NCBI GenBank assembly: GCA_023450085.1
Contig: JAEXHI010000012.1
Span: forward strand, 1-64,000
DNA: 64,000 bases
Source of the DNA: Bacteroidota bacterium
GTDB taxonomy: Bacteria > Bacteroidota > Bacteroidia > Sphingobacteriales > Sphingobacteriaceae
Direction of reading: 5' to 3'
Every line of letters begins with the position of its first letter. The stretch's first letter is position 1. Below the pieces are notes generated by a model. The model did not search any database and was not told where the DNA came from. It saw only the letters and a program-made list of their open reading frames with translations. The position numbers were made by a program, and so were the translations under genes. Of the stretch, positions 54,101-63,800 are shown in pieces.

Positions 54101-54861
54101 TAGCTATCTAGTAAAATATCGTAACTACTTGCTTTTAAGTTGTTCGTTAAAAAAATGTGATCTATTCTGTTTTTCCTGTAATCAATGACGAAACCGTTTC
54201 CAGTACCTCTTTCCTTTTCATGGTTAACGGCAGCTAAATTGTAGCTATCCTTTAAAATCCCAGAGTTGTTTAAGGAAAGATAATTTGGCGTAAACTGATC
54301 CAAGTTTAAATCACCTAAAAATATAGCAGCTTTGCTTCCTGCTATTTCACCAATTTTCTGTTTAACTAATGCTACACTATTGGTGCGGGCATCAGTACCA
54401 ACATGATCAAAATGGGTGGAGAACACATAGAAATCTAATCCAGTTAAATTATCCTTGAGATAAGCCCAAACGCAAATACGCTCAAACTTGGCATCCCAAC
54501 CTTTACTTTGGATATTAGGAGTTGCCGATAACCAGAAATGTCCTTGTCCCTGTAAAGATAACCTATTGGTGTTATACATAATTCCTGTTGGGATTTTTTG
54601 GAATACTCCCACACTATCAAACCTTGGCATGGCGTTGATCAGATAACCCACCATACTGGCTTCAGTTTCCTGTAAACCAACCACATCAAATTTATATTTC
54701 TCAATTAGATTGACTACCAAGGGCTTTCTTTCATCCCATGTATTCTCCACATCGTCCAAAGTATTTCCGCGAAGATTATAGCTAGCAATAGACAATTCCT
54801 GTCCATTAACCCTAGTGCTGGCCAGCCAACACAGTAGGATTATAAGTACCCTAAGTTTCAT
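51151..54861 (-). CDS. Multidomain T9SS EEP-family enzyme with one FPE-type and three AWQF-type modules
   Basis: The 1236-residue protein has a signal peptide (about 1-20) and an EEP catalytic domain (about 22-272: ASYNLRGNTLDDVENTWDER, VVGLQETEAS, VFSTHFDHVG, FLGDLNLDQF, RIDHIFLTN, IPSDHYPVMTK). A beta-sandwich module follows (about 277-440, QFPEDFEEANP ... NGRLSIDDIAIYKR). Three tandem modules start at about 449, 644 and 850, each opening AWQFA-P, with W-Y-W-K-Y-S-L-D-G-V-N and YFRLYVNGSNT later. An LPVQLVFFKGTTVGD module and a type A sorting domain end it (from about 1057). The same two module types recur in the neighbouring genes. It is probably the surface enzyme, with the modules binding the substrate or matrix. 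Confidence 0.85.
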   Translation of the reverse strand: MKLRVLIILLCWLASTRVNGQELSIASYNLRGNTLDDVENTWDERKPLVVNLIEKYKFDVVGLQETEASMVGYLINAMPRFDSVGVFQKIPTGIMYNTNRLSLQGQGHFWLSATPNIQSKGWDAKFERICVWAYLKDNLTGLDFYVFSTHFDHVGTDARTNSVALVKQKIGEIAGSKAAIFLGDLNLDQFTPNYLSLNNSGILKDSYNLAAVNHEKERGTGNGFVIDYRKNRIDHIFLTNNLKASSYDILLDSYNGSIPSDHYPVMTKVFSKYNELGDLYRQFPEDFEEANPLKSTYAAANVTFRTGSWLLSNAIVGGSYNNDRQTSGLYSVRMAQNNTSSAYLQMLFDVTEGASKVTVQHSIYATDSVARWQLEYSKNQGATWQAIGPVFTTHQGVKQQATIAMDIAGSVRFRINKFALTSGNNGRLSIDDIAIYKRSDKKTEKANAILLAWQFANPSSNGNETSAGSSYNHQQVNSATLTRGSGLNAATITRGFGATASVSTTDGSADTTLAVNNNLYYQFSINPKSGQQLSLTGIDIRLLSAVGGGQVWYWKYSLDGVNYQFLAKPFRFNNPTTTSLATINLANIADLQKISSDKTIYFRLYVNGANTGKFGIGTSLASTTNDYALSISGFVESAPVVNKLAAWQFASPQSTGSETTSTPSVINNAITVVDLQRGSGLKLTNNTYTTPIALARAFASVASTSTSGNVADTTLAITNNMYFGFALNVKPSYSISLSSLNYKIRISAGGAKVWYWKYSLDGVNFIKIANPVVLTVATDTEGDLQPQLDLSSISALQNVLPGQNIYFRLYTNGSNTSSGTTAIGRSSANNSNDYALVVNGTVKDVVVGPKVLAWQFASPQVSGNETSIAPSLVDNALTGNSLQRGVGIKNTTNANGDPVLLSRAFASVTNIPTSAMVTDTIKAVASDMYFKFGVTVKPTKKLSLTKLNYKIRISGGGAKVWYWKYSLDGVNFERIALPVVLTQATDTEGEAQASLDLSNITDLQQIPGGVTAYFRLYVNGSNTTEGTTSLGRSAVGTTNDYVLSLEGITQEEHALDALPVQLVFFKGTTVGDQVQLNWQTASENDHSHFEVIRLTPSLKPELLATVNGAHDSNVVNNYSFTDWKPLAGTSYYQLRQVDYSGKTELSEMVSIKRALIEKGFNAYAKNNKLNLSIDNDARTQSQIIVNDMSGKVLIRHSCLLLPENNRIELPFNYPNGIYIVTIRKENGEISTKKIIQ

Positions 54862-54887
54862 CAGATTTGATTTGATTTTTTGGTGGA

Positions 54888-54929
54888 AACCATCTTGATT
54901 TCATCACAACTATGAAAATCAAGATGGTT
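54888..54929. repeat. Intercistronic hairpin, 14-bp perfect stem
   Basis: AACCATCTTGATTT (54888-54901) and AAATCAAGATGGTT (54916-54929) are perfect inverted repeats with a 14-base loop. It sits between the 193-residue gene and the EEP-T9SS gene. No T-run follows on the minus strand, so it may be an mRNA processing or stability element that sets different levels for upstream and downstream genes. Confidence 0.8.
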
Positions 54930-54978
54930 GATAAAAGCAATATTACATCAGCGCTAAGCTTGGAGCTTTTAGCTAGAT

Positions 54979-55560
54979 TTATTTTTTGTATACGGCAAAG
55001 TCATCAATACTTAAGCGACCGTTATTGATGGAAGGGTCTTCTTTTTCGTCGCCCAAACCTAGTTTAACAATTCTAAAACGTACCTTACCTTCAAGATCCA
55101 GGTCAAACTCAGCTTTTTCTTTCACTTTACTTTTGGCTTCAATTACTTCGCCAGCTGGTTTCCATTTTTTACCGCCGTCTGTAGAGTAATCTAAACGAAA
55201 CTTGCATGGCTTATCAGCCTTTGCCGAGTAAGAACTGTACCAAAAACTTACTTTAGACACCCCTTCTTCCAAATCGAAATCGGTACGCAAATAATAATCC
55301 ATTTTGTTGGAACCAAGCATTCTAATGGCACAAGTTCCGGTTACCGGCTTATCATTTTCGAAATTATCGATTTTCGCCCCAAACATGGTCCAAACACCAG
55401 TTTTTAGCGTAACACTTTTCTTTTTATAATTATCTTCCTCACTCTTATTCTCAAAGCTTTCTGGAAAATCTGGATATATTTCTCCTTTTTGCGCTTTCAC
55501 TTTAACAGCTAAGCTTAGCATTAAAACAGATGCAAATAAAATTTTAGCAGCTCTCATCAT
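54979..55560 (-). CDS. Small secreted protein consisting of one FPE-type beta-sandwich module
   Basis: The 193-residue protein has a signal peptide (about 1-23, ending VKAQ). The remainder is one module: PDFPESFENK, TGVWTMFGAKI, CAIRMLG, VSKVSFWYSSYSAKA, KFRLDYSTDGGKKWKPAGEV, LEGKVRFRIVKLGLG and NGRLSIDDFAVYK. The same order is found inside the EEP-T9SS protein and in the DUF5689 lipoprotein. It looks like a jelly-roll/MAM-like binding fold. There is no sorting domain and no lipobox. Function unknown. Confidence 0.75.
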   Translation of the reverse strand: MMRAAKILFASVLMLSLAVKVKAQKGEIYPDFPESFENKSEEDNYKKKSVTLKTGVWTMFGAKIDNFENDKPVTGTCAIRMLGSNKMDYYLRTDFDLEEGVSKVSFWYSSYSAKADKPCKFRLDYSTDGGKKWKPAGEVIEAKSKVKEKAEFDLDLEGKVRFRIVKLGLGDEKEDPSINNGRLSIDDFAVYKK

Positions 55561-55565
55561 CTTTC

Positions 55566-57392
55566 TTATTTAATTATTTTTTTACTTATTGAGATATTAT
55601 TTCCGCTCAACGAAACCACGTAAATTCCTTTGTTAAGTCTTGTAGGAACCTGTAATTCATTTTTTCCAGCCTGTAAGCGAACGGTGGCTTTATAAACCTG
55701 ACGACCAGACATATCAACGAGTTTTAAATCTACTGTTCCTGCATTTTCTGCCTCAAAACTTAAATTCAGCACATCATCTTTAAAATAGGCCAGTAGTTCT
55801 GAACTGGTTAATGAAACCTTAACAGGGATAACTTCCGACAACTCCGAATCTCCATTTAAATCTACTTGACGTAATTGGTAGTAATTGGTGCCGCTTAACG
55901 GACTATAGTCGATAAAGTTGTAGGTTTTGACCTCGTCAGAATTTCCACTTCCAAGTACCTTACCTAAACTCAAAGGAGAATTATTTTTTTGAATGCGAAG
56001 AACTTCAAAATAAGCATTTTGTTTTTCTGAGCTTGTTGTCCAATTCAAGCGCACATTTCTACCGCTATTCTCGCCAGTAAACTTGGTTAATTTAACTGGA
56101 AGGGTACTTTCTACGGTACCGTTTAAAGAAAGCATATAAGCTTCCTCATTTGTAGATATACCTATACCAGATGAGCCTGTATCATCATTTGCACCTTGTA
56201 GATATAAGCGGAAGTAAATAGTTGTTGTTGAGAGAATATTTTGCAATGTTGTTATCCCAGACAAATCAATCTCAGGCATGTAAACTCCTCCAGCTATCGT
56301 ATTTGGATTATAGTAAGCTGTCCCTAAGTCGGTGAAATTCACATTGTCGGTACTATATCTCCAAAGCCATGTTTTGGCGCCACCTCCACTCGCTCTTACT
56401 TTAGCACGAAGTTTAGATAACGAAGCTTTGTAATTTGTCAATGGTTTTATTTCAAAAGCAAAATACAAATCATGGGCTATCGCATCTGCAATATCGCTAG
56501 CCGAAACTGCAGTAGTAGCGTGTGTTGCTCCTGCAACAAAGGCTCCTGGATATAATATAGCAGTTATTCCATTCGCTGTAGTCGTACGTAAACCTGCTCC
56601 ACGAACTAAAGTTGGAACATTCAAACCTGTTTTAATAAAACTTGCAGCATAAGTTAACTCATTGCCATTACTTTTCGGATTACCAAATTGCCATCCAATG
56701 ATTTTTTGGTCGGGTATTAAATCTCCTGAAATTGAAAGTGCGTATTCTGTATCACTTGCTGATGCTCCCAGTGCGGTTACCGTAGTTGCATTGGTTGATC
56801 CACCGTAGTACAATCTAAATGTTACTTTTGTACCTGCACTTATACTATTTAATTCAGCTATATCTGATAAAGCAATAGCTGTCTGAGCAAATCCGCTTCC
56901 ACCAACATCACCATTAGTATTTGAAACATATTGCTGTCTCGTAGCGGCATTTTTAAAAGTGCCATTTCCCACTTTATATTGTAACAAGAAAAATCTTCCA
57001 GTTTGAGATATTCTTATTTTAAAATTTAAAGCACTTAAAGACAAAGTATAATTGGGCTTAGCAGTAATATCAAACTCAAAATACTGGTCCTTACTCAAAG
57101 CATGTTGCTCGGCTTGGTCAGCATATCTACCTCCTCCTTCTCCAGCAAAATTAGGAGTAGCTTCATTTTGGACAGCACCAAAACCATTTGTCAAAGTACC
57201 ACGAGACAATCCCCCTCCTAAAATTATAGGACCAACTGTTAAATTCTCGTTTGAAAGTGAAACTGGTAATGAAGGCTGACTTGCAGTTACACCAAAAGCG
57301 CTCCAGCCCGCAATTTGAGCATAAAGGGAATTGTAAGTTAGTCCCATAATAAGCAGCATTAAGACGACTATTTTTTTGTAGAATTTTTCCAT
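55566..57392 (-). CDS. T9SS protein with two AWQF-type modules
   Basis: The 608-residue protein has a signal peptide (about 1-26, ending LYAQ). There are two modules, at about 27-225 (AGWSAFGVT ... SLSALNFKIRISQTGRFFLL ... TFRLYYGGSTN) and about 230-430 (IIGWQFGNPKSNGNE ... LRAKVRASGGGAKTWLWRYS ... YFRLYLQGAND). An LPVKLTKFTGENSGRNVRLNW module and a type A sorting domain (DLKLVDMSGRQVYKATV, GIYVVSLSGN) end it. No catalytic residues are evident, so I call it a surface binding protein of the locus. It is co-directional and five bases from the next gene. Confidence 0.78.
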   Translation of the reverse strand: MEKFYKKIVVLMLLIMGLTYNSLYAQIAGWSAFGVTASQPSLPVSLSNENLTVGPIILGGGLSRGTLTNGFGAVQNEATPNFAGEGGGRYADQAEQHALSKDQYFEFDITAKPNYTLSLSALNFKIRISQTGRFFLLQYKVGNGTFKNAATRQQYVSNTNGDVGGSGFAQTAIALSDIAELNSISAGTKVTFRLYYGGSTNATTVTALGASASDTEYALSISGDLIPDQKIIGWQFGNPKSNGNELTYAASFIKTGLNVPTLVRGAGLRTTTANGITAILYPGAFVAGATHATTAVSASDIADAIAHDLYFAFEIKPLTNYKASLSKLRAKVRASGGGAKTWLWRYSTDNVNFTDLGTAYYNPNTIAGGVYMPEIDLSGITTLQNILSTTTIYFRLYLQGANDDTGSSGIGISTNEEAYMLSLNGTVESTLPVKLTKFTGENSGRNVRLNWTTSSEKQNAYFEVLRIQKNNSPLSLGKVLGSGNSDEVKTYNFIDYSPLSGTNYYQLRQVDLNGDSELSEVIPVKVSLTSSELLAYFKDDVLNLSFEAENAGTVDLKLVDMSGRQVYKATVRLQAGKNELQVPTRLNKGIYVVSLSGNNISISKKIIK

Positions 57393-57446
57393 ATTGACAA
57401 TTTTTAAGTGTTTTGCTATTTTTTTGATTTAATATGATTTCTAGTC

Positions 57447-59336
57447 TTATTGCGTTAACTTACCTCCTATCACTAGCACGTCTGTTGTTGTTGAAGTAGG
57501 CGTACGGCCTATTGAAAATGAACCAGAAGCAATATTTGTAAAGCCCCAACAATACATTCGTAAGGTTACTGTAGTACCTGCTGGTATATTTTGCAACTCT
57601 GGCGTTTGGTATAAATAGTAGGTAGGCATGTCTATTCCTTCTGCATCGGTTCCCTCGTAGTTCATATCTCCTGTACCAATAGTTTCTCGGAAATTAACGC
57701 CATCTAAACTGTAATACCATTTATGGCTTTTGGCACCGGCACCGCTTCTTCTCAACTTGGTATTAATTGCTGTTAATGACAGTGTAGTACTTGGCTGAAC
57801 CACAAACTTTACCTGATAATATAAGTTCTGACTAACAGCCAAAGCTTTAGTAGCTGTTACAATCGTTCCGCCAGCAGTAGAAGCTAAAGCACGTGATAAA
57901 GCGGAAGGCGTTAAGCCTACGCCACGATCTAAAACAGCATTAGTTAAGCCTGTTTGCGTAAATGTTGCCGTTTTTGAAACTTCGTTACCGGCAGTTGCAG
58001 GTGTACCAAATTGCCACGCTAAAAGTTTATCAAAAGTTGGTATTGGATTGGTAATAGGACCACCCGCTTCTGGGTTTTTGTATACCGCAAAATCATCCAT
58101 GCTGAACCTGCCATTTTGGTTATTGGTGGTTGATGCGCCTATGCCTACCTTACCAATCCTAAAGCGTACCGCACCGCGAATATCCATCAAAAATGTAAAC
58201 TGCTTTTTGGTTTTACTAATGGTTAAGATATCGTCTCCTACTTGGCTCCATGTAATTCCTTGGTTTTGCGAATATTCTACCCTCCAAGTTGAGCCCAAAT
58301 CGGCCGATGCCCCATAAGAACCTGCCCATAACGTTACTTTTGTAGCTCCGTTTGGCAAATCGTAATTCATGGTACACCAAGAACTGCTTGCCGAAGCACC
58401 AACCAATCGTAAAGCATAGGCTCCAGAAGTTGGCAAATCGTTAGCAGTGTTACCTAAAAAAATATTCGACAAGGTGTAATTTCCTGATGGGAAAGAACCC
58501 GTTTTAGTCGTATATCCATCTGCAAATAATGCAGCATCTCCACTATCAAATTTTTCGGGGAAGCCCTCATAAATTCTTCCGCTTTCTGCTTCTATATTTT
58601 GCGCATTTACGATCCAAAGTTGCTTTCTGTTTGACTCTATGGCGGTATTGTTATAACGTGCCACACCCGTATAAGAAGCATTGAGTGCAGCAGCCTTATT
58701 GTAAAAACTAGCGGTTGCTTCAGTATGTAAAATGCCCACTCCCCCATCAACTTCTGAAACTGCAATGTCTCCATTCAAAATCGCTCCAGCTTCAGCATCA
58801 ACATGAGTTACTTTAACCAAAGTTCCTTCATAATCTGCAAATTTGGCCGTAAGCGTTTTTAAGGTTAATAAAGTAGGTTCTACTACTCTGCCCGATGCTA
58901 CTTTATTCACTTTATTTGCCGTCACCTTAATTTGCAATGCACCATTTGTTCTGGTGATGGTTGCTCCTTCTACTTCAACGGTTACTGAATCTCCGATCGT
59001 AAAAGGTACTGCTTGTCCAATATATACTTCAACCCCTCTGGTCAAGGTTCTAGAAGTCTGTTGTATTGCAAATACGCCTGATGGGATATTGCCAGCCGAA
59101 GCATCAGAAGTGACAATACCCGTGATTTTATCTGCACCTTGCATATTTTCTTTGGTCAAAATAGCATCGGCACCTTTGTAAACTTTCCTTACATCTAAAA
59201 TCGAGATAAACTGATTTGGAGTTCCAGAAGCTGGGAAAATATCCTTTTTTATACAAGAAGCTAACATCAACACTGTTACCAACAGTCCAGTGAGCACCTT
59301 ACTTTTTGCTATATTTTGATTAGTAATTTTCATCAT
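57447..59336 (-). CDS. DUF5689 lipoprotein with OB-like, FPE-type and AWQF-type modules
   Basis: The 629-residue protein has a lipobox MLASC (Cys near 28, then IKKD). Residues 40-260 are DUF5689: ISILDVRKVYKG, DKITGIVTSDASAGN, GVFAIQQTSRTLTRGVEVYI and VTVEVEGATITRTNGALQIK, an OB-fold-like arrangement of the sort seen in secreted nucleases. An FPE-type module follows (about 263-420: EGFPEKFDSGD ... NGRFSMDDFAVYK), then one AWQF-type module (about 435-629: LLAWQFGTPATAGNE ... HKWYYSLDGVNF). It is placed right after SusD, so it is likely a surface glycan- or ligand-binding lipoprotein of the SusC/D complex. Confidence 0.82.
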   Translation of the reverse strand: MMKITNQNIAKSKVLTGLLVTVLMLASCIKKDIFPASGTPNQFISILDVRKVYKGADAILTKENMQGADKITGIVTSDASAGNIPSGVFAIQQTSRTLTRGVEVYIGQAVPFTIGDSVTVEVEGATITRTNGALQIKVTANKVNKVASGRVVEPTLLTLKTLTAKFADYEGTLVKVTHVDAEAGAILNGDIAVSEVDGGVGILHTEATASFYNKAAALNASYTGVARYNNTAIESNRKQLWIVNAQNIEAESGRIYEGFPEKFDSGDAALFADGYTTKTGSFPSGNYTLSNIFLGNTANDLPTSGAYALRLVGASASSSWCTMNYDLPNGATKVTLWAGSYGASADLGSTWRVEYSQNQGITWSQVGDDILTISKTKKQFTFLMDIRGAVRFRIGKVGIGASTTNNQNGRFSMDDFAVYKNPEAGGPITNPIPTFDKLLAWQFGTPATAGNEVSKTATFTQTGLTNAVLDRGVGLTPSALSRALASTAGGTIVTATKALAVSQNLYYQVKFVVQPSTTLSLTAINTKLRRSGAGAKSHKWYYSLDGVNFRETIGTGDMNYEGTDAEGIDMPTYYLYQTPELQNIPAGTTVTLRMYCWGFTNIASGSFSIGRTPTSTTTDVLVIGGKLTQ

Positions 59337-59385
59337 CTTAAATCATATTAAATGGTTGATTTTAAGCTTTACGCAAACAATCGAC

Positions 59386-60894
59386 TTATTTTTGCCACCA
59401 AACTTTACTACGTAAATTATCTCCGCCCATACGTGCAGATGCTTCTAGATAACTGCTTCTATTGAGTGATTGTACGGTAACTGGATAGTATAATCTCGAC
59501 GGCATTTCGCCCCCATTCTGCACTCCCGGACCGATAGGTAACGTAGGTTTCTTGGTACGTCTGTATTCGAACCATTGCTGAAAGTCAGTAAAGAATAAAG
59601 TGAAATACTTTTGCACCATAATTCTTTCCATTTGCTCATCGGCAGTACCGGCATCTGGCCAAGCTACTTCTGCATTTGTAGTGAGGTAGTTAGCTGGCAT
59701 AGTCAAGCCCCAATGCTCAATCCCAGCCTGTACACCTAGGTTGTAATAAGTTTTTGGATTGCCAGTGATGTAACCCTTTAACGCAGCTTCGGCAAGTATG
59801 AATTGTAATTCTGCATAGTTCATGATATTACCTAAAAGCGGTTCCAATTTCAGCGTAGTTAAGTAAGATGAACCTCTAGCTGGGATCACACCATCAGCGT
59901 AACCACTCTGTATACCCTTGTATTCGTTATCTACTTTTGTTGCCCAAATGGCCAAACGTGGGTCGCCGGCTTCGGCTAGCGTGTTGACAAAAAATTGGCT
60001 CAAAGAACCTGTGCCACTAAAATCTACATCGCGATAACCAGCAAAAGGCGAACGTAAAGGATAAGTTTCACCTGTTAGTCTTAAAATAGCCGACTCTGCA
60101 TTGCTTGTGAATATTGGATAAGCCGTTGGCGCAGCCACCATTTCTGCTATTTTTTGCACCGCTGTTTTGCCATCAATAACCGCTTCCGTTTTTGCAGAAA
60201 CCCTCATTAATAAACGCAGATAGAGAGAATTACCAAATTTTCTCCAACGATCCAGTTCTATTACGTTAGTTGCCGAACTGCCATAAAGTGCATCAAGCGT
60301 TTTTTGCGTTTCATTAAAAAGTTGTGCTGTTACCAGTCCAGTAAGTAAGGTATTTGCTTCTTCAAGCTTTTTGAAAATATCCTTGTAGATAACTTCTTGC
60401 GTATCGAAAGTTGCTGTAAAAACATATTCTTTGCCTTTGTTAGCTTGCGTGTAAGGCACATCACCCCAAGTATCTGTAATTAAAGAGGTAGCCCAAGCGT
60501 CCAAAATATTGCCAATAGCCATATAAGGCTCAGATTGTCCATTGGTGGTACTATGTTTATCTGCCGCAAGGCGATACATGTCCAGAAAATTTGTTTTTTC
60601 TAAGTACCATGCATTCCATATTGGATCCGATTGGTTTGGCCTAATGATGTAGCGATGTATTTCTACTTGCTCATTTAAAGGCACAAAAACTTGTGAAAGT
60701 TGGTTGTTGATCGCAAAACTCCTTAAGATGTTATTTTGAACCATGCTATAAAGCGCAGGGTTTAATAAACGCTCTGGAGAAGCCACAGCCACTGCATTCG
60801 GATTTTTGTTCAAATCTTGATAGCTTTTTTTGCAGGATACCGCTAACAAGGCAAAGCATCCGATGAGGATATTGATTTGTAATATTTTTTTCAT
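59386..60894 (-). CDS. SusD/RagB-family outer-membrane lipoprotein
   Basis: The 502-residue protein has lipobox AVSCKKSYQ (Cys near 21). It has the helical SusD-type fold: DLNKNPNAVAVASPERLLNP after the lipid anchor, WGDVPYTQANKG, an 'AELQFILAEAALKG' TPR-like helix, and FFTDFQQWFEYRRTKKPTLP near the end. The 'DLNKNPN' start and NYAELQFILAEAAL place it in the SusD-like group 2. It would form the lid of the SusC transporter encoded just upstream (three-base gap). Confidence 0.9.
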   Translation of the reverse strand: MKKILQINILIGCFALLAVSCKKSYQDLNKNPNAVAVASPERLLNPALYSMVQNNILRSFAINNQLSQVFVPLNEQVEIHRYIIRPNQSDPIWNAWYLEKTNFLDMYRLAADKHSTTNGQSEPYMAIGNILDAWATSLITDTWGDVPYTQANKGKEYVFTATFDTQEVIYKDIFKKLEEANTLLTGLVTAQLFNETQKTLDALYGSSATNVIELDRWRKFGNSLYLRLLMRVSAKTEAVIDGKTAVQKIAEMVAAPTAYPIFTSNAESAILRLTGETYPLRSPFAGYRDVDFSGTGSLSQFFVNTLAEAGDPRLAIWATKVDNEYKGIQSGYADGVIPARGSSYLTTLKLEPLLGNIMNYAELQFILAEAALKGYITGNPKTYYNLGVQAGIEHWGLTMPANYLTTNAEVAWPDAGTADEQMERIMVQKYFTLFFTDFQQWFEYRRTKKPTLPIGPGVQNGGEMPSRLYYPVTVQSLNRSSYLEASARMGGDNLRSKVWWQK

Positions 60895-60897
60895 GGC

Positions 60898-63800
60898 TTA
60901 AAAACTTACATTAAGATTAACACCAAAAGTTCTGGTGGCTGGGAACTGCCCGATTTCGAAACCTGATTGAATTTGTCCGTTGTTGATGGTACCAAATTCT
61001 GGATCGAACGAAGGCCAATTGCTGATGATCAATAAATCTCTACCGTATACGCCAATTGACGCTCTTTGTAGTTTTATTTTCTTTAAGAATTTGGCCGTAA
61101 ATGTATAATCTAATCTTGCTTCTCTGAATTTGATAAAATCAGTACTGAATATATTTGCCTCCACATTATCTGGGATAAAGTGCTCTAGGTAATAAGTCCA
61201 TATTTCTGTAGCAGGCACATCATTTTTCCTATAAGTTCCATCAGGATTTTTAATCACACCATCACCAACCAAGCCGTTATAACGTCCAGGCAGTGTGCTT
61301 TTCAACTGACCGCCCATAGCATTATTAGCATGGGTATGCGAATAGGCTTTTCCTCCAAATTGGGCATCGAACAAAACATTCAACCTAAATTGTTTGTATT
61401 TGAATTCGTTACCAAAACTTGCTTTCCATTTGGGATAAACATTGGCCAACCATTTTACGGTTTGTGACCTTACGGGATAACCGTTTGAATAGATGATTTG
61501 ACCATCAGGAGAACGTTCGTATCCTAATCCGTACAAATCGCCCATAGTACCACCAACATGCGCCTCCAAAGAACCCCTACCTCCAGGTCCGCTTTGTAAC
61601 TGAATGACCTCTACACTATCAGCCAATGACAGTACTTTATTTCTGTTGGCAGAAAACGTTCCGAACATATTCCACGAGAATATCTTCCCATTTTTTATCG
61701 GCGTTCCGTTCAGTGTAATCTCAATGCCTCTGTTTCTAACTTCACCAGAGTTTAATACAGCATAGTTAAATCCAGATGCTCTATCTACCGGTACATTTAA
61801 AATTTGATCTGTAGTATTATTTTGGTAAACCGCCATGTCTAGGCCCAGTCTTCCGTTAAACATTCTGATATCAGCACCAACCTCTACACTACGGGTGCTT
61901 TCTGGACGTAAACCAGCATTTGCTACACTTAATGGATTGGTTAAACCAGATGGGAAATTTGTTTCTGTAGCATAGGTGTAAGTAGTTAAATAAGGTGTAG
62001 TACCGCCGCTGCCCACCATTGCGTAAGAGCCACGGAGTTTAACCAATGAAAAATAATGCGGCATCGACAGTTTCTCATTCAATACCAAACTTAAGTTTGC
62101 AGAAGGATAGAAAAACCCCGACGGCTCACCATCTGGAGAAAACAGTGTACTCGACCAATCTTTTCTACCTGTTAAGTCTAAGTAGATAAACCTATCGTAG
62201 CTAAAAGATGCCATTCCATATAAACTGCTTACACCAAATTGGCTACGATATGGATATGATAATGGTACATCCATACTATTGGCAAAATTGAATATGCCTG
62301 GAGCAAAAAGACGCTCAGCCCTAGTCTCTTCCTTATCGTATTTATTTTTCAGTATGCTTCCGCCAAACGATAAATCAAGGTCGAATTTCCTAGATAGCTC
62401 CCTTTTGTATTTCAATAAGAAATCTAAGTTGACTTCTTGATTAAAGATGTTTTGTGTACGGTACATACCGTTAAGGTACTTTCTAGTGTCTTTTGGTCGT
62501 TGTTGCGATCTAGCATCGTAAGACATATCTATTGAACCTTTTACCATTAAGTTCAAATGATTAGTAAAACTGTAATTAGCTTGCATATATGCCGTTACAG
62601 TATTCCTATTAGACTTATTAAGCATCTCGTAGGCAATCACATAAGGGTTGTCTCCCGCCTGACTTAACGGTTTATTTTGACGAACACCTTCCTCTCTTGG
62701 ATACCAAAGTGTTTTAAACATATCTAAATCTGCATTTGGCACCATTCGTATTAGGCCATACATAATGGTTTGGGCATTGTAACCTACAGCTGGTAGGTTA
62801 TCACTACTTCTATTGGTATAGTTAACCTTACCAGATAACTGGAGCTTGTTGGTGATTTTTTGATTAAGCGCTAATGAAAATGTGTTACGCTGATAACCGG
62901 TATTTGGAACAATCCAAGTATTATTCAAATTGGTATAGCCAAAGCGAATAGAATTCACCTTAGTACCGCCTTCTATGCTTACACTATTGGTGTAGGTCTG
63001 TCCGGTTTCAAAAAAATCTTTCCTATTGTTTGGATAGGCAACCCATGGCGTACGCTGCGTACCTGTAGTTAGTGTTTTTGGATCAAACTGATAGAAATAT
63101 TGACCATCGAATTTTGGCCCAAACGCATTACTGGTAGCTCCACTACTCACCCCGTCTTCAGTTCTTCCATAGGAGTAATATTCTAAACCTACATCTCCTT
63201 GGCCATATTCATATTGATAATCTGGCCATCTGGAAACCATTTCAATAGCCGCATTGGAGCTGAAAGAAACGCCAATACCTTTTGCTTTGGGGTTGGCTAG
63301 TTTTGTAGTGATTACAATAGCACCTCCAGCTCCCCTTGCGCCATAAAGAGCCGTAGCACCAGGACCCTTTAAAACCGTTACGCTCTCAATATCGTTAGGG
63401 TTAATATCGTTTAAACTAGTCCCGTAATCTGTTGGTGAATCATCGCCCATATAAGAAGTTCCGTTACCGGTAGCTCTACCACTTGAACTACTGATGACCA
63501 CACCATCCACCACTACTAAAGCTTCACTAGCTCCTGAAAGCGAATTTTCTCCCCTTAATATGATACGATTTGAGCCTGCCGGACCACCGTTAGAACGAAG
63601 CAAGTTTAAACCTGCTACCTTACCAGACAACGCATCGGTCCAGTTATTAGAAACGGCATCGGTAATAGACTCGGGTTTAAGTGTACTAATGGCATAACCT
63701 AGTGCTTTTTCTTCGCGTTTGATATTCAACGCCGTCACCACTACTTCATTAAGATCGTTCTGCTGTGCAACAAGCACTATGTTAAGGCTGGCCTTACCTG

